Shown here one piece after another: positions 35,270-58,063 of a DNA stretch of 64,000 bases. Each line of letters opens with the position of its first letter. Positions within the stretch are counted from its first letter, which is position 1. The position numbers and the translations under genes are program-made. The notes under the pieces were generated by a model, which saw nothing but the letters and a program-made list of their open reading frames with translations, did no database searches and was not told where the DNA came from. Origin of the DNA: Fistularia commersonii (Eukaryota > Chordata > Actinopteri > Syngnathiformes > Fistulariidae); NCBI GenBank assembly GCA_037954325.1, contig JBBMNZ010000014.1:16383956-16447955 (forward strand), given 5' to 3'.

Positions 35270-37203
35270 GAACTTGCATGTGTGCTTGATTGCGTCTGTA
35301 TGTCCCAGGTGTCCCCAACCTGTTCCTTGTGGAGACGGTCGATTCTGCCAAGCTGGCCGACAGGGTCAACAGCTCATGGCAGAGAGTCAGAGGAGCTGGA
35401 ATTCAGAGGTTAAAGGTCATGGTACAGATCAACACAAGCGGAGAACAGAGTTAGTGCTGATTTGTTTTTTCATTTATCAAATATATTAAAACTGCCTGTG
35501 ATATTAACATACACCCTACAATTTGATTTGTTCTCTCTGGCAGTTTTATGTATTTGAACACATGATTTTATGGTTAGTTTTGCAATAATGCATTTTTGAA
35601 CAAATTGATTTTACTTTCTTAAAAATCAAGAGGAAATCGAATGGATAAAAGGTCAATTAGCCACATCAAAATCAGCTAGACATGATCAAAAAAACTAACT
35701 GCAATTTAGCATCATAATGCCTGACAATAAACACATTCTGCTTTTTATCAATCAAAAACAAACTTTTTTTTTGGGAAAATGATAACAGCCTAAAAAATAA
35801 TAACGCCAGAGCTATAATGAGTAGAAAATTTTAGTTAAGTTAAATGCAACATATTTTTTATAATCTATAGTTGAACCATTCAGTCTGAGTTATTTTTTGT
35901 TAATTATCCAGTTGATAATGTTTTGCTATTAATATTTTTCCTCAGAAGCAAGGATTATTTGAAAAAAAAACATGGAAAAGAGAATAGAATAATTAAATGT
36001 CTAAAAAAGAAAAATAGTCCTGTTGATCAGCATCACCTACAATTGCCCAAAAAGTAATTAAATATACAAATCCTCAATAGACTGCGAAAAACAAGAGAAA
36101 ATTGACACATTTTAAGTATGCTGTTGGATTCCTGCTTTTCTAATAAACTGAAACTTGAACGAAGTATTATATCCTGAGGAGGTACTCATTTATGTGTGTG
36201 TGCGTGTGTGTGTGCATCATGTTACTGCTTGGTGCTACTGGTGTGTCCCCATGTTGTTGGATTGGCAGGTAAACATGGGCTTCCTCCAGAGGAGACAGTG
36301 AAAACTGTTCAGCACATTGTGTCTCAGTGCTCTGCCCTGCAGTTTTCAGGCCTCATGACCATTGGACGCTATGGTTACAACCTGACTCTGGGACCCAACC
36401 CGGACTTCCAGGTATATAGTTCTATTCCCCTTAGAACAGAGTAGCAACTGCATGTGCACGCACATTGAACCAGCACCATCAAGTGGGCACACTTTGCCTC
36501 TCTCACACTCCCTGCAGTCTGTTTAGTAACCTGCCATGAAAATTGTGAACAATATGTGTATTTGTGTGTTTAGATGCTGCTTAGTCAAAGGCAGCAGGTG
36601 TGTGACAGCCTGAAGCTGCCACTGGAGGAGGTGGAGCTCAGCATGGGGATGTCCAATGACTTTGAACATGCTGTGAGTGTTTACCAATCAGTGCTGATGA
36701 GTGCATTATGTGGAGTTTTTCAGTTATCTGTTCATTTTTTCCATGGCCTTTTTATCCATCTTCATGATCTTTGAGGGTCAGCTGCCTCAGCCTCACTGCT
36801 CAGACAAGAACTAGAGCTTTTCTAAATGAGTCAGTGACACATGAAATATTCAACCAGTTTACAGTCTGATCTCTCACAAGGGAAGTTGGTCCCTGCCCCC
36901 TTTACCCACTACCCCAATCCCAACCACCAGCTGACAGTTGCAGGTTGTCTTGGTGATCTTCCAGTTCAATTCCAAGAAAGGATACTAACTCGGGTGTTGT
37001 CTGTGTTGCAGATTGAGGTTGGTTCCACAAATGTGCGGGTGGGGAGCATCATATTTGGCAACAGGGAGTATTCCAACAGTGCGGCCAATACGCCAAACCC
37101 GAGTCCTGCCCCAAGCCCAGCCCCTAGCCCCGAGAAAACATCTAAGGTTGTGTCAGAGGAGGCTGCCAAGAAGATGCATCATCTTACTGTGTCAGAACAC
37201 TGA
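33790..37203 (+). CDS. plpbp: Pyridoxal phosphate homeostasis protein (PROSC, YggS family)
   Basis: Eight exons: 33790-33879, 34784-34891, 34983-35018, 35109-35184, 35309-35449, 36269-36411, 36574-36672, 37012-37203 (stop TGA 37201). They encode 294 aa, against about 275 in human. The PLP-binding lysine is K44 in LVAVSKTKP; NFGENY, WHFIGHLQKNN, VMVQINTSGE, GLMTIG, GPNPDF, LSMGMSNDF and EVGSTNVRVGSIIFG are the ordered family blocks of the alanine-racemase-like TIM barrel. The protein has no known enzymatic turnover; it buffers and delivers pyridoxal 5'-phosphate, and human loss causes vitamin B6-dependent epilepsy. The C-terminal tail contains PSPAPSPAPSP, a low-complexity insertion that explains the extra length. 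A second in-frame ATG lies at codon 6. (GT)n tracts lie just upstream of exons 5 and 6. Confidence 0.96.
34165..34226. repeat. (GT)n and (CA)n short tracts in plpbp intron 1
   Basis: A GT run near 34177-34190 and a CA run near 34207-34226 are near-inverted copies and could pair. Confidence 0.6.
35219..35268 (+). repeat. (GT)n tract 40 bp upstream of plpbp exon 5
   Basis: About 25 GT units on the sense strand end 40 bp before the exon 5 acceptor at 35308. The intervening 40 bp hold a modest pyrimidine tract. Confidence 0.95.
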
Positions 37204-37502
37204 GACGCCCTTCTGTTTTAAATTCCTTTAAGAATCTTGTTGGGGGGAAAAAACACTAGAAAAACACTTAATGTGCAAATTACAGATCCAGAGCCACGTG
37301 GACGAGTGTTGCATATATTTAAGGTGTATTTGGCCAATTCTCACCTTTTTCTGCATTTTTCTTTCTCTTTTAGGCATTGAAGGGGAAATGCTGGGTTTTT
37401 ATGGGGAGTCTGACTGTGGGTCATGATCCTTTACAGTAAGACTAGAAGACTGTCCATGAGATACATTACAAAGCCAGAGACTCTGACAAGTTAGCTTAGA
37501 AC

Positions 37503-37508
37503 AATAAA
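37503..37508 (+). terminator. plpbp: plpbp polyadenylation signal
   Basis: AATAAA about 300 bp after the plpbp stop codon, the first canonical signal downstream. Confidence 0.5.
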
Positions 37509-37509
37509 T

Positions 37510-40167
37510 GGTTGTCTATGTTAACTGTTAGTCTGCTTCCATTGAGAGTCATCTAATGCCGGTACAAACACTCCATAACACTTATGCATTAATGCTTTCA
37601 CCGCACAAACCATTTTATGATGTGAACATGTGATACTGTAAGTTACCTTTCTGGTTTCAGACCCTAATGTAACACTAACCAGCTATAGTGTTACAGCTGC
37701 TCTTCAATGCAGCATACCTATCTTAAGTATTACTTCAGGGATTATTGTAAACAAGTACATTTCACAAAACTAGGCATGTTCCGTAAAAGTAACTGGGGAA
37801 AAAAATTGTTCTACTTTTTTTAAAAGTAGCCTCTGAAGAGTTATCAACCTCTAGTGCTTTGACCTTTTCCTCATGGAAATCTGGAGTACAAGATTAATGG
37901 ATATCAGAAAAATAACTGAACACCGTTCATTACGGGAGAATGACAATTGGATTGTGGTTGGTGTGACATTTTCTACACATCTGAGCCGCTGTCACCGTGA
38001 ATGCCGCACAGAACAGCGTGCCGTCATTGTTGTACAGATGAAACAAAGACTTAATTTAATAAATCATTATCCCTTTATAATAACACATTATATTGTTTGT
38101 TTGATATTGTTTTGTATGTGTGCAGTCAAATCTCTATTCTTGATATGAGCCAATATGACCAGGTGTCTTGTTTTTTCCGTATTTGTCTCGTGTCGGGGTG
38201 AAAGAGTTAACCTATGCAAAATGGTGATCTTGTCATTTTGTTCACGTTTCTTAAAACGCCTGCATTGCAACCATTTCCTCCGAGATGTCATGAGGTGTGT
38301 GTGTGTCTGTCTCCATGGTGACCGCTTTCATTGTTCTGTGATAAACTCTGAATTTGTGGTTTGGACGTGTGATTATTGTCTTGAACTGGGCACTTTCAGC
38401 ATTGTTTAATTTCTAGTGATTTTGGAGGGAGGTCAAGCAATAAATCCCACTGATGAAAATGTTTGCCATCTGTGTTCTATAATTGGCAGTAAAGAACAAG
38501 TGAAGATTCTGAATGAAGTACATGAAGCCCTTAAGACCACCACTGAGAAGAATGACAAGATCCAATGGATAATAGGAAACATCTCTATTCCAACATGCCA
38601 TACTTATAAAATACCTGCTTACCAACAAATGCACATTTGTTGGTGAATCAATTCAAAGTGAGAAAATCCTGTAACAGTGTTTAAATCGGGGAGAAGAAGA
38701 GTAGAAACGCATTTTTATCATATTGCGTCATTTACATTTTGTCAACTGGACAAGATTTAGTGTCAGGTAAAATGTAGGATAATACCACCTATAAACAAGC
38801 AATATATCGTCTAAAAGCTTTTTTAAAAAAAGCTGGAAAAATAAACTTTAAAATTTGTGGGAGGAAAATAGCAAAAAACACAAATAAGACTATCAACAAT
38901 TACCAGAAATTAGTATATGACGATTAAGTCAAACATCTATTTTTGTGCTCACATGATGCATGACTTTATGTCAAGAGAACACATCTGCAATCACATGACA
39001 CAAGAAACCTGCCGCTTTGTCATATCATTAACTCTTAACAGATTAGCTTAAATCCAGAAATCATAGTAAAATCTAAACTTAATTATATCCACATTTTGAT
39101 TTCTATTTAGATACTTGACAAATAGCAAGAAAGTAAATAGCTGCACCAAAAGTTGATCTCAAAAGCAAAAAAAGATTGTACAAGAAATTGTGTCATGTGA
39201 CCAAAAAATAAACATCTATCGTTAAATATTCAAACTCAGAAAAACACATCTTTTTTGGATTTTTTTCTGATGAGCAATATAACACCACACCCCAGCTTAT
39301 TAGTGTGATTTTCTAACACTAAGCATGCCATGTTATGTATGAATATTATGAAAAAGAACCCTTGGATAGTAGGATAGAGGGCTATAAAAAGATCGCTTTC
39401 TTTATGATCTGTTTACTGAATCAAAAATTCCAAAAAAAGGACAAGATAAAGGACAAAATAAATTATTGGCATCTTCCCTCATAATAGTAAATGAATACCA
39501 ATGAAATAGAAACCTGACTGACTTTGTGTTAAAGAAATGCAGAACTATATTTTGTTCAGGAAACCACAGTTTAATAAAAACAGGAAAAAGGAGCAATTTC
39601 CATGATGTTTCAATACAGAAAACACTAAATTGTGTCTTCAAACATGAGGTACATACCAGATGCTGATATTTGAGTGCAATAACACCCCATTTTACGCCAT
39701 AAATTCTAAAAAAAAAACGTAAAAATTAAAAAAAAACAAAAAAAAAAAAAAAAACACATGGGAGATTTAGTGGAGGGGCATGGTCAGCATACCATCTGCA
39801 TAATTTAGTATAAGTTAATACCACACAACAAAAAAATTGACTTTGCAGAAGAGTTTCAGCAAACTAGAAAAGCATAATAGCTTTAACATTCTTCCATAGC
39901 TATTGCATCCATCAGCCCATTAGTGTCAACACAGGGTGCCAGTGTTTCAAGGAAACACCAGAAAAGGCTGTTTGAAGGTGGAGCACACACAATTAAATAG
40001 GACTTATAGGAGACACAGTGTCCGGGGCTGAAAGTGGCAATGGGTATCTGCTTGTACCTTATATGGCTGATGATAGAATGCTGCTCCTTGATTCTCCTGA
40101 AGGGCAGTGGTGTCGCTCCCGCCCGGTCCCTCCCCTCTGGTCTGCCTCTTCCTAGTGCTGTTCTTCC
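37510..40167. other. Convergent intergenic region and tmed4 3' UTR
   Basis: plpbp (+) and tmed4 (-) converge here. A 76-codon frame at 38416-38646 has no recognisable homology. The interval 38660-39760 is very AT-rich with A runs near 39709-39754. The part nearest 40168 is expected to be tmed4 3' UTR (minus strand). Nothing else is supported. Confidence 0.4.
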
Positions 40168-43100
40168 TCACACCAGTTTCTTGGCTTCAAAGAAGCTCTT
40201 TAGGTGTTTCATTTGCCAGATGCCAGTGACAATGAGGATGATGGTCTGAGCAATGGACCACCAGAGGACGCGCTGGTTGGTGCTCTCACTGGTCATGCGG
40301 AAGCGCTCCTCACGGTACTGCGGGAGACACGACACTGTTAAGCTTCCTACCCCCATGCACACCTACTGAATCTACATCTACTCACCCTCTGGTAATTCTG
40401 CTCCTTCTGGATCTGCTCCACCTGGTCAAGCAGCTGTCGGGCCCTCAGCTGTAGCTCCGTCAGCTTGTCCTTGGCAGCAATCTCAGGGTAGTTGTTGGTA
40501 TGTTCTCCAACCTGAATATCCAGATGAACCCGCTGCAAGGAGGTGAGGCTGGTAGTTAAAATGTGATCACCCACATAAAAGGATGACATGAATGGGTGCA
40601 ACAGATTCTTTTGATTCACAAAATTCTTTGGGTGCTTTTGATTCTTTGAAGAGAAGGACCAAATTGCCAAACTAGTTCAAGTCCTATCAGGGTTCAAATA
40701 CACTGCTCAAAAAAATAAAGGGAACACTTAAAAAACACATCCTAGATCTAAATGAATGAAATATTCTTATGAAATACTTTGCTCTTTACACAGTTGAATG
40801 TGCTGACAACAAAATCACACAAAAAGGATCAATGGAAATCAAATGTATTAACCCATGGAGGTCTGGATTAGGAATCACACTCAAAATTAAAGTGTAAAAA
40901 CACACTCCAGGCTGATCCAACTTTGATGTAATGTCCTTAAAACAAGTCAAAATGAATCTGTGTTGCTTCCTGAGTGGACACTATGATTTCGTAGAAGTGT
41001 GATTGACTTGGAGTTACATTGTGTTGTTCAAGTGTTCCCTTTATTTTTTTGAGCAGTATATATTTAGATTGTTAAATCTCCAGGGCTGTGAAGTAAATTG
41101 TCATGAAAACATCAATGCCAACATGCAATACAAGCAAATAAATCCATGTCAATATTTCCCTGAACCACATACACTCACATTTTTCAATTCAGCAAATTTT
41201 CACACGCAATTTTTTATTTACTAGTCTATGTTCCTTATCTAGTATTTCCAGTTAACTTTCGATTCAATATGTATTAGTACACATTTTCTCAAATAACCCA
41301 GGTGCCTAGAAAGAGTGCTATAGATGCAGTATTTGCATTGAGAATGCTGATAGAGAAGTACAGAGAGGGCCAGAGGGAGCTGCATTGTGTTTTTGTAGAC
41401 CTAGAAAAAGCATGTGACAGGGTGCCAAGAGAGGAGCTCTGGTATTATATGAGGAAGTCTGGAGTGGCAGAGAAGTATGTTAGACTGGTGCAGGACATGC
41501 ATGCTATCTGTGAGACAGTAGCACGGTGTGCTATAGGGGTAACCGAGAAGTTCAAGGTGGAGGTGGGACTCCATCAGGGATCAGCTCTGAGCCCCTTCTT
41601 GTTCGCAATGGTGATGGACAGGCTGACAGATGAGGTTAGACAGGAATCTCCATGGATCATGATGTTTTCAGATGACACTGCGATCTGTAGTGAGAGCAGA
41701 TAACAGGCAGAGGAAAATCTAGAGAGGTGGAGGTATGCGCTGGAAAGGAGAGAAATGAAAGTTAGTCACAGCAAGACAGAATATATGTGTGTGAATGAGA
41801 GGAATGTGAGTGGAACGGTGAGGCTACAGGGAGTGGAGATCAAGAAGCTGGAGGATTTCAGGTACTTGGGGTCAACCGTCCAGAGCAACGGAGAGTGTGC
41901 AAAAAAGGTGAAGAGACGGGTCCAAGCAGGCTGGGATGGGTGGAGAAAAGTGTCAGGGGTACTATGTGATAAAAGACTATCAGCCAGAATGAAAGGAAAG
42001 GTGAACAATACAGTGGTGAAACCAGCAATGCTGTATGGCTTGGAAAGAGTTACAATGATGAAAAGACAGGAGGCAGAACTAGAGGTTGCAGAGTTGAAGA
42101 TGTTGAGGTTCTCTTTGGGAGTGACCAGGATGGATAGGATCAGGAATAAGTCCATCAGAGGAACAGCACGTGTTAGATGTTTTGGAGAGAAGGTCAGAGA
42201 AGCCAGACTGAGATGGTTCGGTCATGTACAAAGGAGGGATAGAGAATATATTGGTAGACGGATGCTGGAATTGGAGCTGCCAGGAACGAAGTCTCCAGGC
42301 ATACCGAGGAGAAGATTTATGGACGTAGTGAGAGAGGATATGAAGGTAGTTGGTGTGACAGAGGAGGATACAGAGAATAGGGTTAGATGGAGAAAGTTCA
42401 TTCGCTGTGGCAACCCCTGAAGGGAAAAGCCGAAAGAAGAAGAACCCCAGGGAATTTCGTGTACAAGTCATTTTTTGGGCATTTTTCTGACATAGTGCTT
42501 TAATTCCATTTCTCTTTATATTTCTAACATTTTCATTCTTTTGTGTAGTCGTTTGTGAGTGTTGGGCACTTTTCCAAGCTCTTTTTGCTTACCTAGCAAT
42601 GTTTCTCTCCTCCTCATTCAAATTTTTAAGCTTCTCTGGCAATTTTTTCTGATTATAATGGTAATTACTAGCTTCATGGTGCTGATTTTAAGGTTATTTT
42701 GGGATTCTTTTTTTAGGTCTTTCTCATTAGAGTTCATATGTTCAATCCTAAGGCTTCATGTGAGCTGTTAATTGAGTCTTGAATTAATTAATAGGTAAAT
42801 TTATAAAAAACATACACATCACACCAGGCAGCGACCCTTACCAGTTTCCCTCCTGCAAACAGAGCCATCTTGGTAGAGTTGGAGTGCAGACAGATCTGAT
42901 GTTCTCCCGGGGTGTGAGAGGTGAAGGTGAAGCGTCCATCCGACCCATATTGACGAGAAAGAATAATCTGGAAGGATTGTGTGGAAAATATACTTTGAAG
43001 AAGCTTCACAGATGTGAAGACATGTTTTACAGCATCAGAACCGATACTACCTTTGTATCTGGATCCTTAATTTCCACGTGCATCCCCAGACCTGGCGTGG

Positions 43101-44265
43101 ACGGGAGGAATGAATTGCTCTGTTTGTCCCATAGCTGAGTTCGGTACTTCCCTTTAAAGAAGAGACCCATACAATGACACTCTATCGCTAAACAATCAAC
43201 TTACAACTATTAAAACAATACACGAAACAAAAAAAACAAAACAAAATAGACCTGTTTGAGAAAGAGTGTGGATAATTTCAGAACTGAGGGGGAATTGGCT
43301 ATTTTTCAAAATCATTTTGTATCTGCAAGTGTCAAAATGAATGTGATGTGTGTAAATGACAAGATTACACGGTCTCAAGTCTATTGTAGTTTCAGTTTCA
43401 TTATGAGTAATGGTTTACCCTTCAATCTTTTATTGATTCACATACTTGCTTTAATATATATTTTAACAGTAATAGTGAATATTTCATCAAGTAGGAGTGA
43501 GGGACACATTAGTGGTTTCAATAAAGTATTATTATCAAATTCTTCCAAAGCTACATCAGATACACATTATTGCATTTATCTCATACATGATGACCCTGTA
43601 CCCACCACCCAAAGATCCCTACAACATTATTCACGTTGTTTCTTAATATTACATTTTTTCCTTAATTTTTTTAGGGCTTTATTTCTTATCTTCATTTAAG
43701 ACACGGACAAATCACTCCTATCTTTGTGTGGCCGGAAACACGCCATCGGACGCACTCTGCGATCCTTTTAAAGTAAACTAAACGAACAAACTAAATCATA
43801 TGCATGGCTCAAACCGAGTACAATTTTTTCGGATATTATCAATGTTGGACAATAACAGAAATATTACAGATATTATATTACAATGTGGCCCGGTTTGGGG
43901 GGGGTGGTGGGGGTGGAGGGTCTTCCGCCAAATTCGAAACCAACTGCGAGAGTGCAAGTAACGGAAGGTGAGGACAGATAAACACCCCCAGGCTCCATTA
44001 CGAAGTTATAGTGAGAAAAAATAAATTTCTAGATGTTTCCTCCGCCCGTTGTGTGTTCGCTGACGCTGTCACGGCGGAAGCCAGCTGTTAGCGCTCCAAG
44101 CTAGCCGTGCCGTGCGAACGGCTTACCGATCACCATGGTCTCGTCCGGGATTTCCTCAATGAAGCATTTCTTCTCGGTCTCTCCTATATGGAAATAGAGC
44201 GCGAAACTTGGGTGAATCCAAGCTAGTATCAAAATAACGCCGGCAGCAGGGACGGTGCGCATCAT
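40168..44265 (-). CDS. tmed4: Transmembrane p24 trafficking protein 4 (p24 alpha family)
   Basis: Five minus-strand exons, in coding order 44265-44127, 43151-43051, 42967-42842, 40532-40386 and 40317-40168 (stop 40170-40168). They give 220 aa, against about 227 in human. A signal peptide (residues 1 to about 23, VILILAWIHPSFA) precedes LYFHIGETEKKCFIEEIPDE, the start of the GOLD domain (two conserved cysteines). A coiled coil (about 135-175, KDKLTELQLRARQLLDQVEQ) is followed by one membrane segment (about 187-207) and a short cytosolic tail FFEAKKLV, with the FF motif for COPII/COPI and a di-lysine COPI retrieval signal. MALFAGGKLRVHLDIQVGEH and SIAQTIILIVTGIWQM fit TMED4 better than TMED9. 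It cycles between ER and Golgi as a cargo receptor. Two adjacent ATGs are possible (44265 or 44262). Intron 3 (40533-42841) contains a Tc1-type MITE and an antisense LINE. Confidence 0.96.
40701..41058. mobile_element. Tc1/mariner-type MITE with about 29-bp inverted repeats
   Basis: The left end CACTGCTCAAAAAAATAAAG and its inverse at the right end (terminating in GAGCAGTA) match over about 29 bp apart from the first base. TA dinucleotides flank both ends (40699-40700, 41059-41060). The interior is 300 bp with no coding capacity. This end sequence is a common fish DNA transposon; the copy is non-autonomous and lies in tmed4 intron 3. Confidence 0.8.
41300..42450 (+). mobile_element. RTE-clade LINE, 5' truncated, RT nearly open (copy 3)
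   Basis: Two frames (41302-41703 and 41755-42420) form one continuous RT reading interrupted by a single TAA at 41701. Motif A region VFVDLEKACDRVPREELWYY, GLHQGSALSPFLFAMVMDRL and the altered catalytic box FSDD (FADD in copies 1 and 4) are visible, followed by the C-terminal region LKMLRFSLGVTRMDRIRNKS and WFGHVQRRDREYIGRRMLEL. It ends with the family tail CCCTGAAGGGAAAAGCCGAA and GAAGAAGAA. It is antisense to tmed4, within intron 3. Imperfect flanking AACCCAGG / AACCCCAGG may be a short target duplication. Confidence 0.88.
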
Positions 44266-44890
44266 GAGACCGCGTTCACTTTGCGGACATCCGCAGAGAG
44301 GACGAACGTCATCGCTCTCTGCGGAAGAAGGAAGGGGAATTCCTGGTGATATGGATCGTTATGCCCTCAATTTGGACTCTCGGGCGCCGCTCACCCCTCG
44401 AAACCGATTTGAATGCCCCAAGAATCTTATTGAATAGCCGACGAACGTGCTACAAACTTTTGATTTTGCAAACTTGCAAAACGTAGATTTTTTTCCTTAT
44501 CAAATGGGATTTATCCTTGTGCCTAGTCTGTTGTTTAGTTTTTGGAAGGACGGGCAAAAGTACCAGACGCAATCAAAATGTATATTTGACATTTTGAATT
44601 ATTTTAGATGACGACTGGTTAAAAACCGTTGCACTTGTAATTTTATAGGACACTAATAATATCAAAGGTTTGTACATGCACATGCACACTAATCTGATCG
44701 TGTACGCGTAAAGCCTTGAAGGTGAAAATCAGGGCAAAATAATCCTTTTTCCTCTAGCCAACAACATTCGCCTCGGTTTTCAGTGACTCTCATTTCGTTT
44801 AAACGTGCACGTTGTATTCTTATTATAACAGTGAAAAGTTCGCTGGCGTATTCCATTCTTCAATACATATCGGTTTTTATGCTAGTCAAT
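44266..44890. promoter_or_regulatory. Shared upstream region of tmed4 and ikbkg
   Basis: The tmed4 start (minus strand) and the inferred ikbkg first exon (plus strand, ending 45009) are about 0.7 kb apart and point away from each other. No other gene lies between. The tmed4 side is CpG-containing; a 'cgctagcagccgtgagg' segment precedes the ikbkg exon. A shared bidirectional promoter is inferred from arrangement only. Confidence 0.45.
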
Positions 44891-44899
44891 TCGTACCAT

Positions 44900-45009
44900 T
44901 ATTCACGGCACCGCTGGTTTTCGCGTAGAGCTAAGACGCTAGCAGCCGTGAGGCTTTAGCCTTCTCCACCGCTGGCTAAATAACCTCTGCTTCTGAAAAA
45001 ATCACTGAG
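44900..45009 (+). other. ikbkg: Putative ikbkg noncoding first exon
   Basis: A GC-richer stretch ends in CACTGAG followed by GTAAGA, a strong splice donor, at 45010. It has no ATG in frame with the NEMO reading and would join the acceptor at 45940, two bases before the ATG. The 5' end is not defined. Confidence 0.5.
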
Positions 45010-45044
45010 GTAAGACAACGTTATCGGATGTACAGTGCGGACAA

Positions 45045-45269
45045 CAGTTTATATTGTCTTGTCTTATCGGCGGGGAGTAAAAACCGTCCACACCTTTACA
45101 TTTTTGAGTTAGTGTTGCCATTTTGGTCGGCACCAATGACCAGTCCTTCCTCTTCACAGTTTATTTTATCTTGTGTTACTGGTGAGGGAGTAAACACCGT
45201 CCACACCCTTATAATTTTGAGTTCATGTTGTCATTTTGGTCGTCATAAACGACCAGACCTCCTTCTTCA
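45045..45269 (+). repeat. Imperfect tandem duplication, about 112-bp unit
   Basis: Unit 1 (45045-45156) and unit 2 (45157-45269) both run 'cagtttat...gagtaaa.accgtccacacc.tta...ttttgagtt...ttgt.attttggtcg...gaccag.cct.cttca'. They differ by scattered substitutions and tiny indels. They lie just inside ikbkg intron 1. Confidence 0.8.
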
Positions 45270-45942
45270 AAGGCCGCAACAACCCTAATGATGACAGAAA
45301 TAGCAAATATAGAATTTGCAAGGTGTGCGTGTGGACCGTTTCATTTCTAGACTGCTATAATAGTAATGTGGATGACGCAATGTTTTCTCCCATCGCCAGT
45401 ACCTGTAGTTTGGTTGTTGCACAATACACAACAGCCCCTTGGAAAAACCGTCTAGGAGTTGGAAAACCATTGAAGAGAATCAAAGCCATTTTCAAAATTA
45501 GAACAGTGTTTTTGAAACATGGTTGAGAGTTGGGACTAAAGTGCGGCATAATGACGAGATCGAAGTGAAAGTGAAAGTAGATTCTACTCTGGCGCATGAG
45601 CCAGTGCTCCACGCGCGTGCACATGATGGTGAATGCGGCCGTTGTAAATTCATGCAGCTGTAACGCCACCCTTCACCAAGCGTCCCACACATCCCGTGAT
45701 TTCAGTTGCCACGGGGCGAGGAAGACCACCGTTACACATTAATAGATATCATACCTTCAAAGCAGGTATAATTTAAGATGATCTAAAATTATATATATTT
45801 GGGCCCCATCAAGAATGTTGTTTTTTAATTGTCCATGATGGTCAGATGTCCTGCACAACTGTGCTCAAACATCAGAGCATTGGGTCCATTTGACATATTC
45901 AAGATGCTGAAATTAAGTGATTATGTCCATATGCCTCCAGGG

Positions 45943-58063
<12,121 letters not shown>

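Noticed and set aside
38416..38646. Small protein-coding gene of 76 codons
   Set aside because: No recognisable homology, no splice context, and AT-rich surroundings between two convergent 3' ends; a chance frame is more likely.
40168..44265. Assignment to TMED9
   Set aside because: MALFAGGKLRVHLDIQ, NNYPEIAAKDKLTELQLRARQLLDQ and SIAQTIILI fit TMED4; TMED9 differs at these positions.
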